In this document: positions 36,882 to 48,440 of the stretch, piece by piece
How the letters are laid out: the number at the start of each line of letters is the position of its first letter
Position numbering within the stretch: position 1 is the stretch's first letter
Assembly (NCBI RefSeq): GCF_032062135.1
Contig: NC_092858.1
Span: 163,367,409 to 163,431,408 of the forward strand
Direction of reading: 5' to 3'
DNA length: 64,000 nucleotides
Source of the DNA: Pyxicephalus adspersus
Lineage: Eukaryota > Chordata > Amphibia > Anura > Pyxicephalidae
Notes under the pieces: model-generated
The model's database searches: none
What the model was told of the DNA's origin: nothing
Seen by the model: only the letters and a program-made list of their open reading frames with translations
Made by a program: the position numbers and the translations under genes

Positions 36882-37036
36882 TTAAATTTGAGCATTTGGG
36901 ACCCTGGTGGAGCTTGTGGCAGAACACACCCTGTTTTCACAATAAATTGTATTATAACTATATAAGTGTTGCCACTATTATTAATTTATGCCAGCCCAAG
37001 GAATTAATTTTGGTTTTGATTTAGGATTTTGCATAC

Positions 37037-37428
37037 TTAAACCGGATCTATCACCAAACTTTTTTTTAAAGGGTGGACAAACTGAGATTGGGCATGGGCA
37101 GAAGGGTTTTTTTCATACATGGGAAAAAATTCCCATCTCACACATGTGCAGTGAGATTGGCACTCTTTCTTTTTTCCATTTACAGTATTACGCCATCTCA
37201 TCTTGCACCTGCGCAGTGCGAGATTGGGTGATGGAAGAAGACAGAAGATGGTAGCGCCCAGCGCTCCCACCATGGCGGGACGAAGGTGAACTAGAGGAAG
37301 GTGTGGGACCCAATCAAGGAGAGCTCTGGAGGGATTAAGGGATCTGCAGAAGTAAAGGTAAGTGTTATTTTTTGTTTTGTTTTTTTTTTAGTTTAGTTCT
37401 GATTTTTTTTAGTTTAGTTCCGCTTTAA
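37037..37428. mobile_element. TTAA-flanked MITE (complete, reference copy)
   Basis: Termini TTAAACCGGATCTATCACC and, inverted from the right, TTAAAGCGGAACTAAAC. Both ends coincide with TTAA, the piggyBac target motif, but termini and superfamily are not proven. The interior holds two GTGCAGTGAGATTGG / GCGCAGTGCGAGATTGGG-like segments and T-runs near the right end. Relatives: 5131, 19201, 31844, 44400, 61466. Confidence 0.7.
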
Positions 37429-37692
37429 CAAATGTAAAGAGATAACTTGATATCTTGCTCTTGATACCTCCTGACAGCTTGACATTAACTTGAATTTACA
37501 TTTGATGCAGCAGAACAAAAAATGTAACCGAAAGGAAAATCTGTAAACAAGTTGTCATTGTTCCTCGCCAACTATACTCCAAAAGTAAATATTATAGATC
37601 ACCAGCCTTGAAAACAGTGCCATAATCTTCTCAAATGACTAGTGACATATTGTATAAGTTTTATGTTGCCATGAGACAGATCTACAGACTAT

Positions 37693-37990
37693 CATTTTAA
37701 CCTTCGTGGTATCAATCATAATTTTCTGTTCATTCCCGATTAACGTCAAGCTTAATCTCGGCAAAATTGACTCGATGATCTACTGCTCCATTTTAACAAA
37801 TGCTTCTCACGCTCAGATGACTTGTGGGGGCTGTCATGTACGACAACAAATGCCGATGTGCTAATTGAAAACACTTGATCTTCAAATGTTATTTTCTCCA
37901 GTGTGTAATGTGACTTGCACTGCTTGCTAAGATGATTTTGTCAGCGACATCAGTTCTGTTTTTCTAATAAAGGAGGACTCTATCAAAACA
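37693..37990. promoter_or_regulatory. Candidate conserved non-coding element or old MITE
   Basis: Repeat-poor block with CAAATGCTTCTCACGCTCAG and GTGCTAATTGAAAACAC. It starts TTTTAACCTTCGTGGTA, which also resembles the TTAACC terminus of the 60728 element. The two readings cannot be separated here. Confidence 0.2.
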
Positions 37991-39239
37991 CAATAGTAGT
38001 AAAGCATTCAGTGTACAATAGTAAAGCATTCAAGTACAACTAAAGGCTCTTCTATGACAAGTATCAAATTCAGATAATATGTGCTGCACAAGCCTCATAA
38101 AGTACACAAAAGATCCCCTTTACTTTTTTTGACTTTAGTTCCTAGTGGGAGGGCTTGAGCTACAGGGACTGTCATTTAGAAAGAAGTGGAGAGGATTGGG
38201 TGGGGTGATTTCTTGATCCAGAAGCTACAGGTTGGTGAACTAGCAGTGCTACATTAGATGGACTTCACTGGCATGATCACCTTTTATTTTTGGTACATTG
38301 TTGGAGAACTAAGGGCGAACTGTAAGTAAATGGGAGGTCATATTTCTTGGCCCTATTCCAATTTTAAAGGTTTCTTTGTGGTTTGTTACAATGAAAGAAA
38401 ATAAATTAGTGCAGTACAAAGATTTGGGATTGTAGAAATATAAAGGCCACCAAAAAAGACAAATCTAGATTTGGCAGTGACATACTGGTACGGCAGTAAC
38501 ATACTGGTATGCGGGTCCTCAGGTATTTCCAATTGGATGTATTCTGGATGCATCTCATAAGCAGGGGAGAGTGATACAGGTTTCTTCTGCTTTGTAGGTC
38601 AGATATTATTGTTATTCTTTTAAATTACCAGATAATTAAAACATCAAAGTTCTCTATAGTTTGCAGTTTCTTTATAATTGGCCTGAGTGCATAGGAAGTG
38701 ATTCAGCTCCCACACCTGCATAAAACCCTTTTAGACCAGAGAGGCCTGCTGATTCACTGATTATAATGTATTGTTTATGGTACTGAAGGCGAAAGTTTAT
38801 TCTGCCTATTTTTTGCTTTTACTGGTTCTATTCTGTGCCCCCCTCATCCACATTCCTGAGATTTTAAAATAAAGCCTGTTTTGATCATGAGGCCTATATG
38901 CCTCCTATTGGAATAGAGGCAAATCATGGTTGGCAGAAGGGGCTGACAAGATTTTGTATGTAACTTTCAATAAGCTTACAATTCCATGCCTCAGTAGCCC
39001 TGTCATGAGTTCTCATCCTAGTGCAAGCAGTGCTTTTGGGAGGAGCCAATCACATGTGGGAAGGGGTATCCTTGGGGCCCCTATAGTTTCTATAATCTTT
39101 CCCATCAGGGTTGAATGGCTGAGGGCGCATTATGACAGTGTGCTTTACTTGTTCAATATGCCTCTGATATGTTCATGTATACATCACATCAAGGTCAATG
39201 TTATCTGTTAAAATCCTCTAACTTTTTTTTTTGAAATAA
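37991..39239. other. Unannotated non-coding stretch
   Basis: No gene supported. A short tandem AGTAAAGCATTCA occurs at about 37999-38031. The frame 38930-39211 has no domain. Confidence 0.5.
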
Positions 39240-40135
39240 GTAATAGCAGCAGCAGTTTCCTCTAGTCCTGCCCATTGCCTGCCCACACTATTACCATACA
39301 ATAGCAGAAGTTTCCCCTACGCCTGCGCACACTGCTATTATACACTAGCAGCAGTTTCCCCCAGTCCTGCCCACTGCCTGTTCGCACTTCCACCCAACAG
39401 TGGTAGCGGTTTCCTCTAGTCTTGCCTACTTTCTACCAATATTTCCATCCAGCAGTGGTAGCACTTTCCTCTATCCATGCTCACTGTCTGCTCACATTCT
39501 CACCAAGCAGTGCCAAGCGTTTTTGGTAGTCCTTTCCACTGTTGGCTGAAATTTCTACTCAGTCATGGCAGTGTTGTTTTTTAGCCCTGCTTATTGTCTG
39601 TCCACACTCCCATCCAGTAAGTAGGTAAGTGACAGTGGTTTCCTCTAGTTCTGTCCACTGTGTGCCCATATTCCCACCCAGCAGTGGCAGTGGTTTACTT
39701 CTAGTCCTGCACACTATGTGCCCACATTCCCACCAAGTAGCGGAAGTGGTTTCCTCTAGTCTTGTCCACTCCCTGCCAACATTTCCACCCAACAGTTGCA
39801 TCCGTTGCCCACATTGCTCCTGGCACATATTCACCTAGCTGTGGGAGCAGTTTTCTGTAGTTCCATCCACTGTCACCTCACTTTACCCCCCATTCATGGC
39901 ACTGGTTTCCTCTAGTCCTTCTTATTGCCTGACTACACTCCCATCCATCAGTGGTTTTTGCATTGGTCTTACTTACTGCCTGCCCATACTACTACCAAGC
40001 AGTGGCAGTGGCTTCCCTTAGTACAGCGCACTGCCTTTCCACGTTCTTACCCATCAGTAGTAGTGGATTCCTTTAGTCCTCTCCACTGCCTGTCCACATT
40101 CCCACTCAGCAGTACCAGTGGTTTTAACTAGTTCT
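39240..40135. repeat. Large minisatellite, about 55-57-bp unit, about 16 diverged copies
   Basis: Repeats of the pattern CAGCAGTGGCAGTGG, TTTCCTCTAGTCCTG, CCCACTGCCTGCCCACAT, TCCCACC. The CCACC landmark falls at 39674, 39730 and 39785 (55-56 bp). Copies are diverged with indels. The open frames at 39559-39834 (minus), 39629-39838 and 39925-40131 arise from the repeat. Confidence 0.9.
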
Positions 40136-43100
40136 ATCACAAACTTTAAGCTTTAATCTTGTTCTCAGCCATGCAGTTGGAAATCAGTTACCCTTGGAAG
40201 TATGCACTTGCTTACTTTTTAGACAAAAGACTATTATCATAATTGTCTGTATATCAATAAAATGATATTACATTTTTTTTTATTATTATCAACATTGTCA
40301 TAGTGATTTTATGCTTAATATTTTACAGATGGGAATTGTAAGAGTGATTCATTAGCCTTTAAGTTCCACTGTAATTAGCAAGCATCCACCTACCGCTTAC
40401 TGTTTGCAGATTCTTTCACACTGTGAGTGCTCATTATTTACAGGTAACATAACATATATTTATCACTGCAATCACTGTGCTTATTACATCACTCAGCATG
40501 TTGTAGAATGCCTGGTTAACTGACTGTGTGGATTTTAATAAACCTCCCTAAATCCTCCTTTCCCCCAAGAACACTCATTTATTATGAGTTAGTTGGCAGT
40601 GTATAGAAAAAGTAATAAAAGATAATAAAGTTTTTTCTCTAACATTTAGTGTTTATTTAAAACAACTGTATTAAAGCAATAAATCACCAACAAAATAAAC
40701 ACCAACATAAAAAAAATACTTATTAATTATGTCTGAAAGTCAGATATGTCCTGTGCCCTGTGCACACTTTCCATGTGTTATAGTGTCCTATCCTGTACTT
40801 CTGTATACATTGGGCATTAAAAGCTGCAACAAGTCGGACAGAGCTTGCCTATTTTCTCAGCTGGGGAACATCCAGCATCGTCTTGCCATTTTCTTTTACC
40901 GTTACTGTTCCTGACCATTTCCTTGGTCATATTATGGAGGTACAGCACAAAATGTGGACCTTATATACCAGTGCAGGAAAAACTCCCCCCCCCCACATCA
41001 ATATTTTAGGTTTTTAGCAAATACATTTTCCTGCAGATGTCTTTCTTTAGGGATAACTTATTCTGTATATTTTTGAATTTTCAGTACTTTTGGGGGCCCG
41101 ACTTGTAGCTCGATGTCAGAGAGAGGAAGCAAACATAGCTCTTGTGTCTTCCTTCGATCCCAAATGGCAGCCGTTAATTAGGACGAGCTTCTAAAAATCC
41201 AGAGATGCCCAGGTTCTTAGTGCACTTAGGCTGATTATAGACAACTGAATGATATCAAGAAATGTTCCTGATGTGGTGCGTTGTATGTAATTAGCGGGTT
41301 ATTTTTTCTATAGCAACCAGAAAAGGAGTCTAATACTGTGTATGAGCTAAGTAAAGAAATTCCCTGGACAACATACTGTAAGTTGCAGGTCGTATTCTTG
41401 TTGCCTTTTTCCCTTCCTGTTATGGTACCCAAGGTGGTCATCTCTTTTGTCTACCTATTAGCCCATTCTATGATCTGAGACATATGGGACAATGTGATGA
41501 TGTCTCTAGGTCTAAAGTAGGGTTTGTAATGAAAATGGAAAGATCTTAATTTAAATTTAATTAGTATGTTGATATGGATGATGAGAACAACTGACATAAT
41601 ATTATCACATTAAACTTCAGTCTTAAAAGTGAGACACCTTTACTTTAGTTTTATATAGTTTCTACATTCACGTATCAGCCATTCTGAAACTTCATCATGG
41701 ATATAGGATAAGTGGAGATACTCACCAGTGGTGGGAAGGTAATCCCACATCTACAACTGGTGGGTAAAAACTATTGGGGACACTGGTAAGTTATAAGTAG
41801 GGATCAGGTTAACCTTCACTATGATTTGCAATGAATCTCTGGGTTTTGTGAAGTTAGCAAATCTCAAACTGTTTGCCAGAAATTTTGCATGTTCCCCATT
41901 AGCACTTAGGAACAAACTATAGCACAGTGCATAACAAAGAATTGAATAGGTGAGTTCACAGCAACCATATTGTTGGATCCGTTTTACAGAGCTAACCTTT
42001 TTATAGGGAGAGATTCTTTAAGTTTAAATTTTAACATTAGCACAAATTCCCCATGGCGGTGCCATGCCACCCATGCATTTTGTTTGACAACAGTTTGTGA
42101 TTTTTTTTACTACAAATACCACAATTTAAGAACAAGATTCACCATGAACTTTGAGCAAAATTCACAGAACTGTTCAAAAACTAAACCTATACAGATTTAC
42201 TCATCACTAGCTGTAGGGAGCCCATCAGACTCTATCACTGAAATATTCATTTTGTACTGACTCTTTCTTAAATAATAATGAAAGAGCAATTCTCCTCTGT
42301 TTAAATTTAGTGCTACCTTAAAGAAAAGCTGAAAGTTTCTTTATATTACATTGCTGAGATATAAAATAATGAAATAGGCCAGACATCATAAGCTTTTAGA
42401 ATGTGTATAATAAAACTATACATCTGCAGTTCTGCATAGCATTATTTTGTAAAGTATGTGATAGTGCTTTTGTCGCAAGACAGTGCTCTACTATTATGCA
42501 TTAGACATTAGACATTGGACACATCTGCTTGTCTGTCTGAATAGCTCATATTATCTCAAAGCAGATGGGTTTCAGCAGGGTAGCCCTTTATCTGGCTCTG
42601 CTTCTTACTGCCATATGATGTCTTTTTTTTTTTTAATTTAAGTATCTTGTATTTAAACTATTCTTTTACTAGATATGTAGAATTTTTGATAAAGAAGTAT
42701 ATTTTATGCAATGACCATTTATAAAGATATATGCGTTTTCAAATCAATAGAAGCTGTTTGCCTGTAAGCTCCTGCATGTGAATGAAGTAGGAAGAAATAG
42801 CAGGAGGAGTCATAAAAGCGGAGGCAGGGAGAGGGACAGGTAGGGAGGAGTCACAAAAATCTGAACAGAGCAGAGAGAGAGGCAGTCACCTCTGTTAAGC
42901 AATCACTTGTATTTATCACTTAGAGCTTGGGTTAGTATGTCAGCGAAGCAAATAAAGAACAGCCTGGAATGGAGCTTGAGGCATCATCGAGTATCCTGGC
43001 TAGTGCACAGAATGACAATTATGTCTGATCGTCATGTCATGCTACCTAAATGTCTCCCAAACCTAAACCATAAAAGTGTTTTAGGGTATGTAGAGGACCT

Positions 43101-43322
43101 CTATTGCTATTAGCACCCCAAATATGAACTCTCTAACCATTGAAAAATTTAAAATATGAAGTCACAAGTTCAAAAAACAGGAAACCATTTTCAATTCCTT
43201 AAGGGGGGTTCTTATTCGAGGCCACAGGCCCAGCAGGATCCTATATTGAGCCTCAAGCCTTGAATTGCATGTTGAATTTAGGGTCTTTAGGGCTGGGGGC
43301 TGAAATGTAAAATCCTAAGAAG
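40136..43322. other. Unannotated non-coding stretch (3.2 kb)
   Basis: No gene supported. A C homopolymer lies at about 40984-40994. Purine-rich segment at 42780-42880. Frames at 41970-42260 and 42907-43113 have no domain. Confidence 0.45.
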
Positions 43323-44017
43323 GGTCCTGTTATGCAAGCGGGTGTGGACCCACTGTGCCACTGACTGGGTATGCTCCAGAGGGGCGTGACTAAGCTGCTA
43401 CCAGGTCTTCGCTAGAGCCTCTGATGGTGAGGATAGGCTTGGGCTGCGGGGTAGCTGCCAGGTACCACTCCAGAGCAATCCCCAGGCCAGTGGCAGCTGA
43501 CCACAGGAGTCAGGAAACCCAGGGCAAGCACCGAGGGGCTTGCGTGGCCAAGAAGTCCAGAAACAAGGATCCAAGATCAGGGTCAGGCGGCAATCAGGCA
43601 AGGTCCAAAAACGTAATCCGAGGTCAGGGTCAGGCAGCAAACAGGCAAAATCCAAAAACGTAATCCGAGGTCAGGGTCAGGCAGCAAACAGGCAAAGCAA
43701 AACAGAGAAACCATCTTAGCACTGGGAGTTACACAAGGTAAACCAGAGAATGCTCAGGCAACTTCCTGTAGTAGGAGGTGCCTTTAAATACCTGCAGGAA
43801 ACCAGCCATAGGCTGTAGAAAACAGAGGGCGTGTGTGTGTTACCTCATAGATTAGGAGAGACACACCCACACCAGCTCAAACACCAGAGCAAGTCTCAGC
43901 ATGAAGGAAACACAGGCATGGAACATAGGTAGTGGGTTACCTGAAAGATAGGACCCGGTGCCCGTGCCTGCAATTAGGAGCAGCGGCGCCGGCACGACCT
44001 GCAGTGCTAACAGGTCC
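43323..44017 (-). mobile_element. Solo LTR, probably Gypsy-type, with 5-bp target duplication
   Basis: LTR 43328-44012 (685 bp) with TGTTA...TAACA termini (TG..CA form) between GGTCC copies at 43323-43327 and 44013-44017. On the minus strand a TATTTAAA box (43800-43793) precedes a CCTGACCCTGACCTCGG-rich segment typical of amphibian and fish Gypsy LTRs as I remember them. No internal gag-pol sequence remains, so it is a solo LTR. Contains three 47-bp tandem units. Open frames inside (43398-43655, 43424-43663) are not genes. Confidence 0.8.
43575..43700. repeat. 47-bp tandem repeat inside the LTR, about 2.7 copies
   Basis: TCAGGGTCAGGC begins at 43577, 43624 and 43671, exactly 47 bp apart. Each is followed by AGGCAA and, in the first two units, TCCAAAAACGTAATCCGAGG. 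Confidence 0.92.
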
Positions 44018-44057
44018 TCTGTATACCTTATATGAAATCAGGTTCAAACAACACAAG

Positions 44058-44298
44058 GTCTAGGACAGTGGTCGCCAACCTTTTCGGACCCACGGACCAC
44101 TAAATTTGTGTCACTCAAAGGGGAGGAAACTTCCACCATAGTGACGTCATGATGCTATATCCCGCCCACTCTCCCTGTGACATGGTCCACAGCTCTGTCC
44201 TTCTCCTGACCCGCTCAAGGGTGCACTGGCCAGAGCCTCGGACAACCAAAATTTTCTCATGAACCACTGATCACCGTTTGGCGACTGCTGGTCTAGGG
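44058..44298 (+). mobile_element. hAT non-autonomous element, family B (reference copy)
   Basis: Element 44066-44290 (225 bp). Left CAGTGGTCGCCAACC, right GTTTGGCGACTGCTG. Flanking octamers GTCTAGGA and GTCTAGGG match 7 of 8. Interior carries CACGGACCACTAAATTTGTG near the left. Non-coding. Confidence 0.87.
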
Positions 44299-44399
44299 GA
44301 CAGCTGTCATATTGTGCTACTGATAACATTACTGCATACTCCCTCTTTCAATAAAATGGGTAGCACCATGTGATGGGACACACTGAGCTGTGCATTATA

Positions 44400-44660
44400 G
44401 AAAACTCTATGAACAAGCAGGTAAGTTTGTTTATTTTAGAGGAGATATAGCCTGTCTCATCTGCAAAAAGAATCCCATCTGCTCATAATTTTTGCATATG
44501 GAACTATAGTTCTCCTTTAAATTTGTAGTTAGCAGACCATATGCCTTGTATAGCATTGTCATTTATTTTTATTGACCAGGATGATTGCAAAAGCTAATTT
44601 TTTTCTGCAAATCTCATATCAGTCTATGCTAAAAACATATGCCATTGGTGATTATCATTA
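44400..44660 (+). mobile_element. TTAA-type MITE right part plus shared flank
   Basis: 44409-44520 aligns with 61700-61814 and ends GAACTATAGTTCTCCTTTAA. Beyond that TTAA, 44521-44655 still aligns with 61815-61945 (CAGACCATATGCCTTGTAT; GTGATTATCATTATAAG against GTGATCATCACTATGTC). The similarity therefore extends past the MITE end, so the repeated unit is larger than the MITE. Confidence 0.65.
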
Positions 44661-45894
44661 TAAGTTTAGTTACCTATTATTGGAAGTTTGTAATAGTGTT
44701 ACACTCATTCTTTCAATATGTACATACCACCAACAATACAAAATTACGATTTGTTTCAAACAACATTTCTTAAACCCAGATTTTTTTTACATTATAGGCT
44801 CTTTACTTTTAATGCACTACACAGTAACAATAATGAAAGTTGTAGTTCAGCTTTTAAATGTGAACACTTATAGATAGTCTTTTTCTACATAGCCTTCTAA
44901 TGCCAGCAGTACAGCTGTATACCTATCATTAGCCCTCAATCTGCAGCTTGCAGAATTGTCTCTATGGCTCCCTTGGTCCTGTACAACACATTAACCTTTC
45001 CAGCTTTTATTGCTGTAGGAGGTTACAAATCCTTTTTAAAAATACATTCCGTTCGCAATGTAGAATTTTTTGGCACGGTGTGTACACATCATTATTTCAA
45101 TGTGAATAATTCAGATTACAATCATACAGTGCACCCGGCTTTCTATCTAAATGCAGGCAGCTACACAGTAACAATACCTCCTTACATTGAACTGAATAAA
45201 ATATTTTTTTCAATTACTGAACAAGTGGACTTATAGCTGTTTAACATTATAATTGCTATCACAGTGCACATTTGGGCTATTTCATTTTAATTGCAGTCAT
45301 GCAAATACTCCATCCGTTATGATGTAGCGTTGTAAATCAAGCCGAAAAGGTTAAATTACCAAAGTTTTCTAGAGGTATATTTCATTCAAGGTATTAAACC
45401 TTGCATTGGTCCAGAAAAATTACAGCAGATAGTGATAACCTTTAATTAAGTAATTAGTTTTTTATATAAAGAACAAATCATGAAACTTACTGTATTTTAA
45501 TTTAATAAGAGCAATCGAGCCGATGTTTTCCAATATGGACAACAATACAAGCCTCTTTATCTACTCAGTTGCAAGTCACTCTATCCTCATCATACTAAAT
45601 CAGAATTATTGGTAGCAGAAGCAAAGACAGATCTTCCAGTGTTGGGGGTGTAGCAGAGGGTTTAAATCATTGCAACATTTACCCACAATAGTGAGTTTAT
45701 ACCCTGCCCTGATGCCATATTACTATATACATTGACTATGGAAGTGGTTACACCATCATTGGCCTTGCAAATGGTGGAAAAGCTGATTAAAGTTAAAAAT
45801 CCATGTGCTGAGATATAAGAATTGTAGGAGATGCTTATCTTGTGCAGTGCGCCATCACAGTATTACACCCTGTTTGTTTTATCTAGTGATGTCA
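44661..45894. other. Unannotated stretch with a possible conserved block at 45030-45400
   Basis: AT-rich, repeat-poor. The part at 45030-45400 has many TAAT/ATGCAAAT-like motifs (TCATGCAAATACTCC is an octamer-type site) and could be regulatory. No domain in the frames 44572-44877 and 44964-45236. Confidence 0.3.
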
Positions 45895-46390
45895 CTTGCA
45901 GAAGCAAGGAGAACAAGGAAATAGCAGCAGCCCCTGCTTCCGTTTAGCCGAGCAGCCTGAGATGTACTTTCTCAGCATCCCCAGCATACATTCTGAGGCT
46001 GTGCACAGCTGAAGGAGATATTTGGAACAGATTAATCCCTGGCTCTAATATGCACTGCCATTGGCTGCTAGGACTTTATAACCTCTGTGAGTTGCTGCCG
46101 GGATTCCTTAGATTTACTATGGCTGATTCTGCCTGTTTCCTGACGGTGAAATTGTATGCTGCCTGGACCAACTTTTGCCTGTGACCCCGACTCTGCTTTT
46201 GTATTTTCCCTGGATACCTCGTTTGGTGGACTGATTACCTGTGTATGATCTCTGGCTCTGGATCTGCCTCTGTAAGAATCTTAGTACTGCATAATCTGTG
46301 CATAATCCCCATATGTCAACCATTGCGCGCAGAAGTCCTGGGGCTGACAATGTGCTGGGAGGTGCAAATAGTCTCCCGAGGCTGAGCAAG
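45895..46390 (+). mobile_element. LTR-like relic, probably Gypsy-type
   Basis: A TATA-like CTTTATAACC at about 46075 is followed by GACCCCGACTCTGC, CCCTGGATACCTCG and GATTACCTGTGTATGATCTC, a succession I associate with the R-U5 part of amphibian Gypsy LTRs. Termini and target duplication could not be fixed. The minus-strand frame 46117-46389 lies in it and is not a gene. Confidence 0.4.
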
Positions 46391-46959
46391 GGCTTGCTAT
46401 AGGCAAAGAGTGTTAGATTGGGGGAATGGCGTCTGGCAAGTACTTGTGCTAGACCAGGGCCTTACAGAGAATCTATCATTTATTTCAGTTTGTCAATCAC
46501 TCAGCAAAACAGAAAAATCAGTATTAGATTTGCTATGTAAAGAATATGCTCTACTTGTCTTTGTCCTAGGCTGTGTGTTGTCATCCACCCTGCAACAAGC
46601 CATAGCTAGGTAGGTCTGATATGGGATTTACATTGTTACAGGTTGGTGTTTGTGTTTCAACTCTTTGTGAAATATATTTATTATAGCTGTTATTTTTATT
46701 TATATATTTTCTTTACATATAAGCAAAAGTTAATTTTATTCACTCCTTGCATTTGGTTATCTGGTTGAAAAATGTGGGACTATTCCCACAATTGGGTAAA
46801 AATCTTTCCTATCATGTGCTAAGCCTTGCTCAGCATTAAGTTACACGGTTGATCCCAGCAAGCCACAAAGCAGTATATTGTTTAATAGTATCTTATTCCT
46901 CTACAAAGTAAGGCTACACCCAGGTGGCGGTATTCGAAAAACCCAGACATGACCATTAA
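46391..46959. other. Unannotated non-coding stretch
   Basis: No gene supported. Confidence 0.5.
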
Positions 46960-47330
46960 TAACGCAGTGTCCGAATTGTCAGCGGTTTTAGAAAGGAAAC
47001 ATCTGATGCAAATGACTTGTAGATTAAAAATAGAAGATAACCCAGCGAGTAATTACTTGTAGAGGGACTTTACCAGCCCAGATCAGAAGATTGACTTCCT
47101 GCAGAACGGAAATCATCCAGGAGGATTGGACCTGTAACGGAAATTACAGTGACACTTACAGATGATTATAAGGGTAATAATGCAGATTAATGATGCAGAA
47201 TGAGATAAGAACGGGCGCATGGACAGCAGAGACTAATGTTCTTTCGAGCCCACGGCAGTTGGATTTATCCAAATCCCAAAGATGTTATCAAGCCGAACAA
47301 AGGCTGATAATAGAGTGACCATACCGGTGT
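46960..47330. promoter_or_regulatory. Candidate conserved non-coding element
   Basis: Repeat-free with clustered TAAT-type cores (GAGTAATTACTTG, GCAGATTAATGATGCAG) and a balanced base composition unlike its AT-rich surroundings. Enhancer-like by composition only. Confidence 0.22.
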
Positions 47331-47590
47331 ATTAAATGCAAAAAGCAGGGCGACGTGATGCTTATGCAAACAGATACATTTTTATCATTATTACCAGATT
47401 GAAAAAAATATCATTGCGGACATGTTTCAACCTAGCCATGATTCAAGTCTTTCATTATACCAAGGACATCTCTTTTTGTAATTCAAGTCATGGTATCCCA
47501 TTTTCCTTTTCTTTTCTCAGACAGCTTAAAAAAAATGTACGGCGATCATATTAAATTAAGTTACTTTTTATCTTTATTGTGCACATATTG
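47331..47590. other. Unannotated spacer
   Basis: No gene supported; the frame 47336-47554 has no domain. Confidence 0.5.
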
Positions 47591-47786
47591 TGTCACGGTC
47601 CCTTCCGTGACAGAAGTTTGAGGATTTGTCAGACAAGCTGCATATGTGAATATCTGACAGCCTCTTTGGTTTTACTTGTTTCTGTGTTGTTGTTTGTAAT
47701 GACCACTCCCCTTACATCAGGTGCAGGTGCTGGTCATTACTGCTCCTCCATTTAGTCTGGCCTCACACTTCATGCTTCCTCCTCTC
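47591..47786 (+). mobile_element. LTR 5' fragment abutting a LINE
   Basis: Starts with an 8-bp-arm hairpin TGTCACGG..CCGTGACA, a TG start. Continues with TAATGACCACTCCCC, GGTCATTAC and ATTTAGTCTGGCCTCACACT, which looks like the U3-to-TATA part of an amphibian LTR. Breaks off near 47785 where reverse-transcriptase coding sequence begins. No second terminus. Confidence 0.5.
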
Positions 47787-48212
47787 TGGTATTCCACTAA
47801 CCCGACTCTCTCCTCTACAATCTATTATGAATGCTGCAGCCAGACTCATCCATCCTTCCCTTCCCTCCTCTTCTGCTGCCTCGCTTTGTAGTTCTCTTCA
47901 TTGGCTTCCATTTCACCTAAGAATCAAATTCAAGCTCTTGTGCTTTGCCTTCAAATCCCTACACAGCTCTTGTTATACTTACCTTTCTGACCTGATAGAA
48001 AAATACTCCCCTAGCTGCTCTCTTCACTCCTCTAATGACCTACTATTGATTTCCTCACTCACAACCTCCTCACATTGCACGGCTCCAAGACTTTTCTAGA
48101 GCTGCCCCAACTCTCCATAATGGTCTTCCTCAACCTAGTTGACTTACTCCTACTTTCTGCTTATATATAAAAGCAATCAAAACACACTTTTTCAGACTTG
48201 CCTACCCATCTT
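47787..48212 (+). pseudogene. LINE (L2/CR1-type) reverse transcriptase C-terminal remnant
   Basis: The frame upstream of the first ATG (47827) reads TRLSPLQS, then IMNAAARLIH, then SLHWLPFHLRIKFKLL, KSLHS and YLSDLI. This is the conserved tail just after the reverse-transcriptase domain of L2/CR1-clade LINEs (typically 'NAAARLI', 'LHWLPV..RI.FK', 'YLSDLL'). Stop codons break it after PRLF (48097-48099), and a shifted frame near 48170-48212 restores KAIKTHFFRLAY. Only about the last 140 codons remain; the catalytic FADD-containing part is absent. Dead on arrival, as usual for 5'-truncated LINE copies. Confidence 0.82.
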
Positions 48213-48440
48213 CTTTTGACTATTAAAACCTTCACTACTCACCTACCACTCGATGTCCCTCCTCCTATTGTGTGATACTTCCCCCACCTCATATATTGTA
48301 AGCTCTTCAGAGCAGGGTCCTCTCCTCCTCCTGTGTCACTGTCTGTAACTGTCTGTCATTTGCTACCCCTATTTTATGTACAGCGCTGCGTAATATGTTG
48401 GTACTCCATAAATCCTGTTTAATATTAATAATAAAAAGTG
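48213..48440 (+). mobile_element. LINE 3' untranslated region and microsatellite-like tail
   Basis: Continues the LINE: ATTGTAAGCTCTTCAGAGCA, then CAGCGCTGCGTAATATG, then AAATCCTGTTTAATATTAAT with AAT units. The CAGCGCTGCGTAATATG block resembles the tail of the SINE at 24802, as expected when SINEs borrow LINE tails. Confidence 0.75.

Noticed and set aside
37037..37428. CpG island or promoter from the CGCAGTGCGAG / GCGGGACG segment
   Set aside because: The segment is inside a TTAA-flanked MITE with relatives elsewhere in the window.
39559..40131. Ser/Pro/His-rich open frames suggesting a repetitive protein
   Set aside because: They are translations of a roughly 55-bp minisatellite, and the unit changes frame between copies.
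43398..43663. Open frames on both strands within a GC-richer block
   Set aside because: They lie in the solo LTR and reflect its 47-bp repeats.
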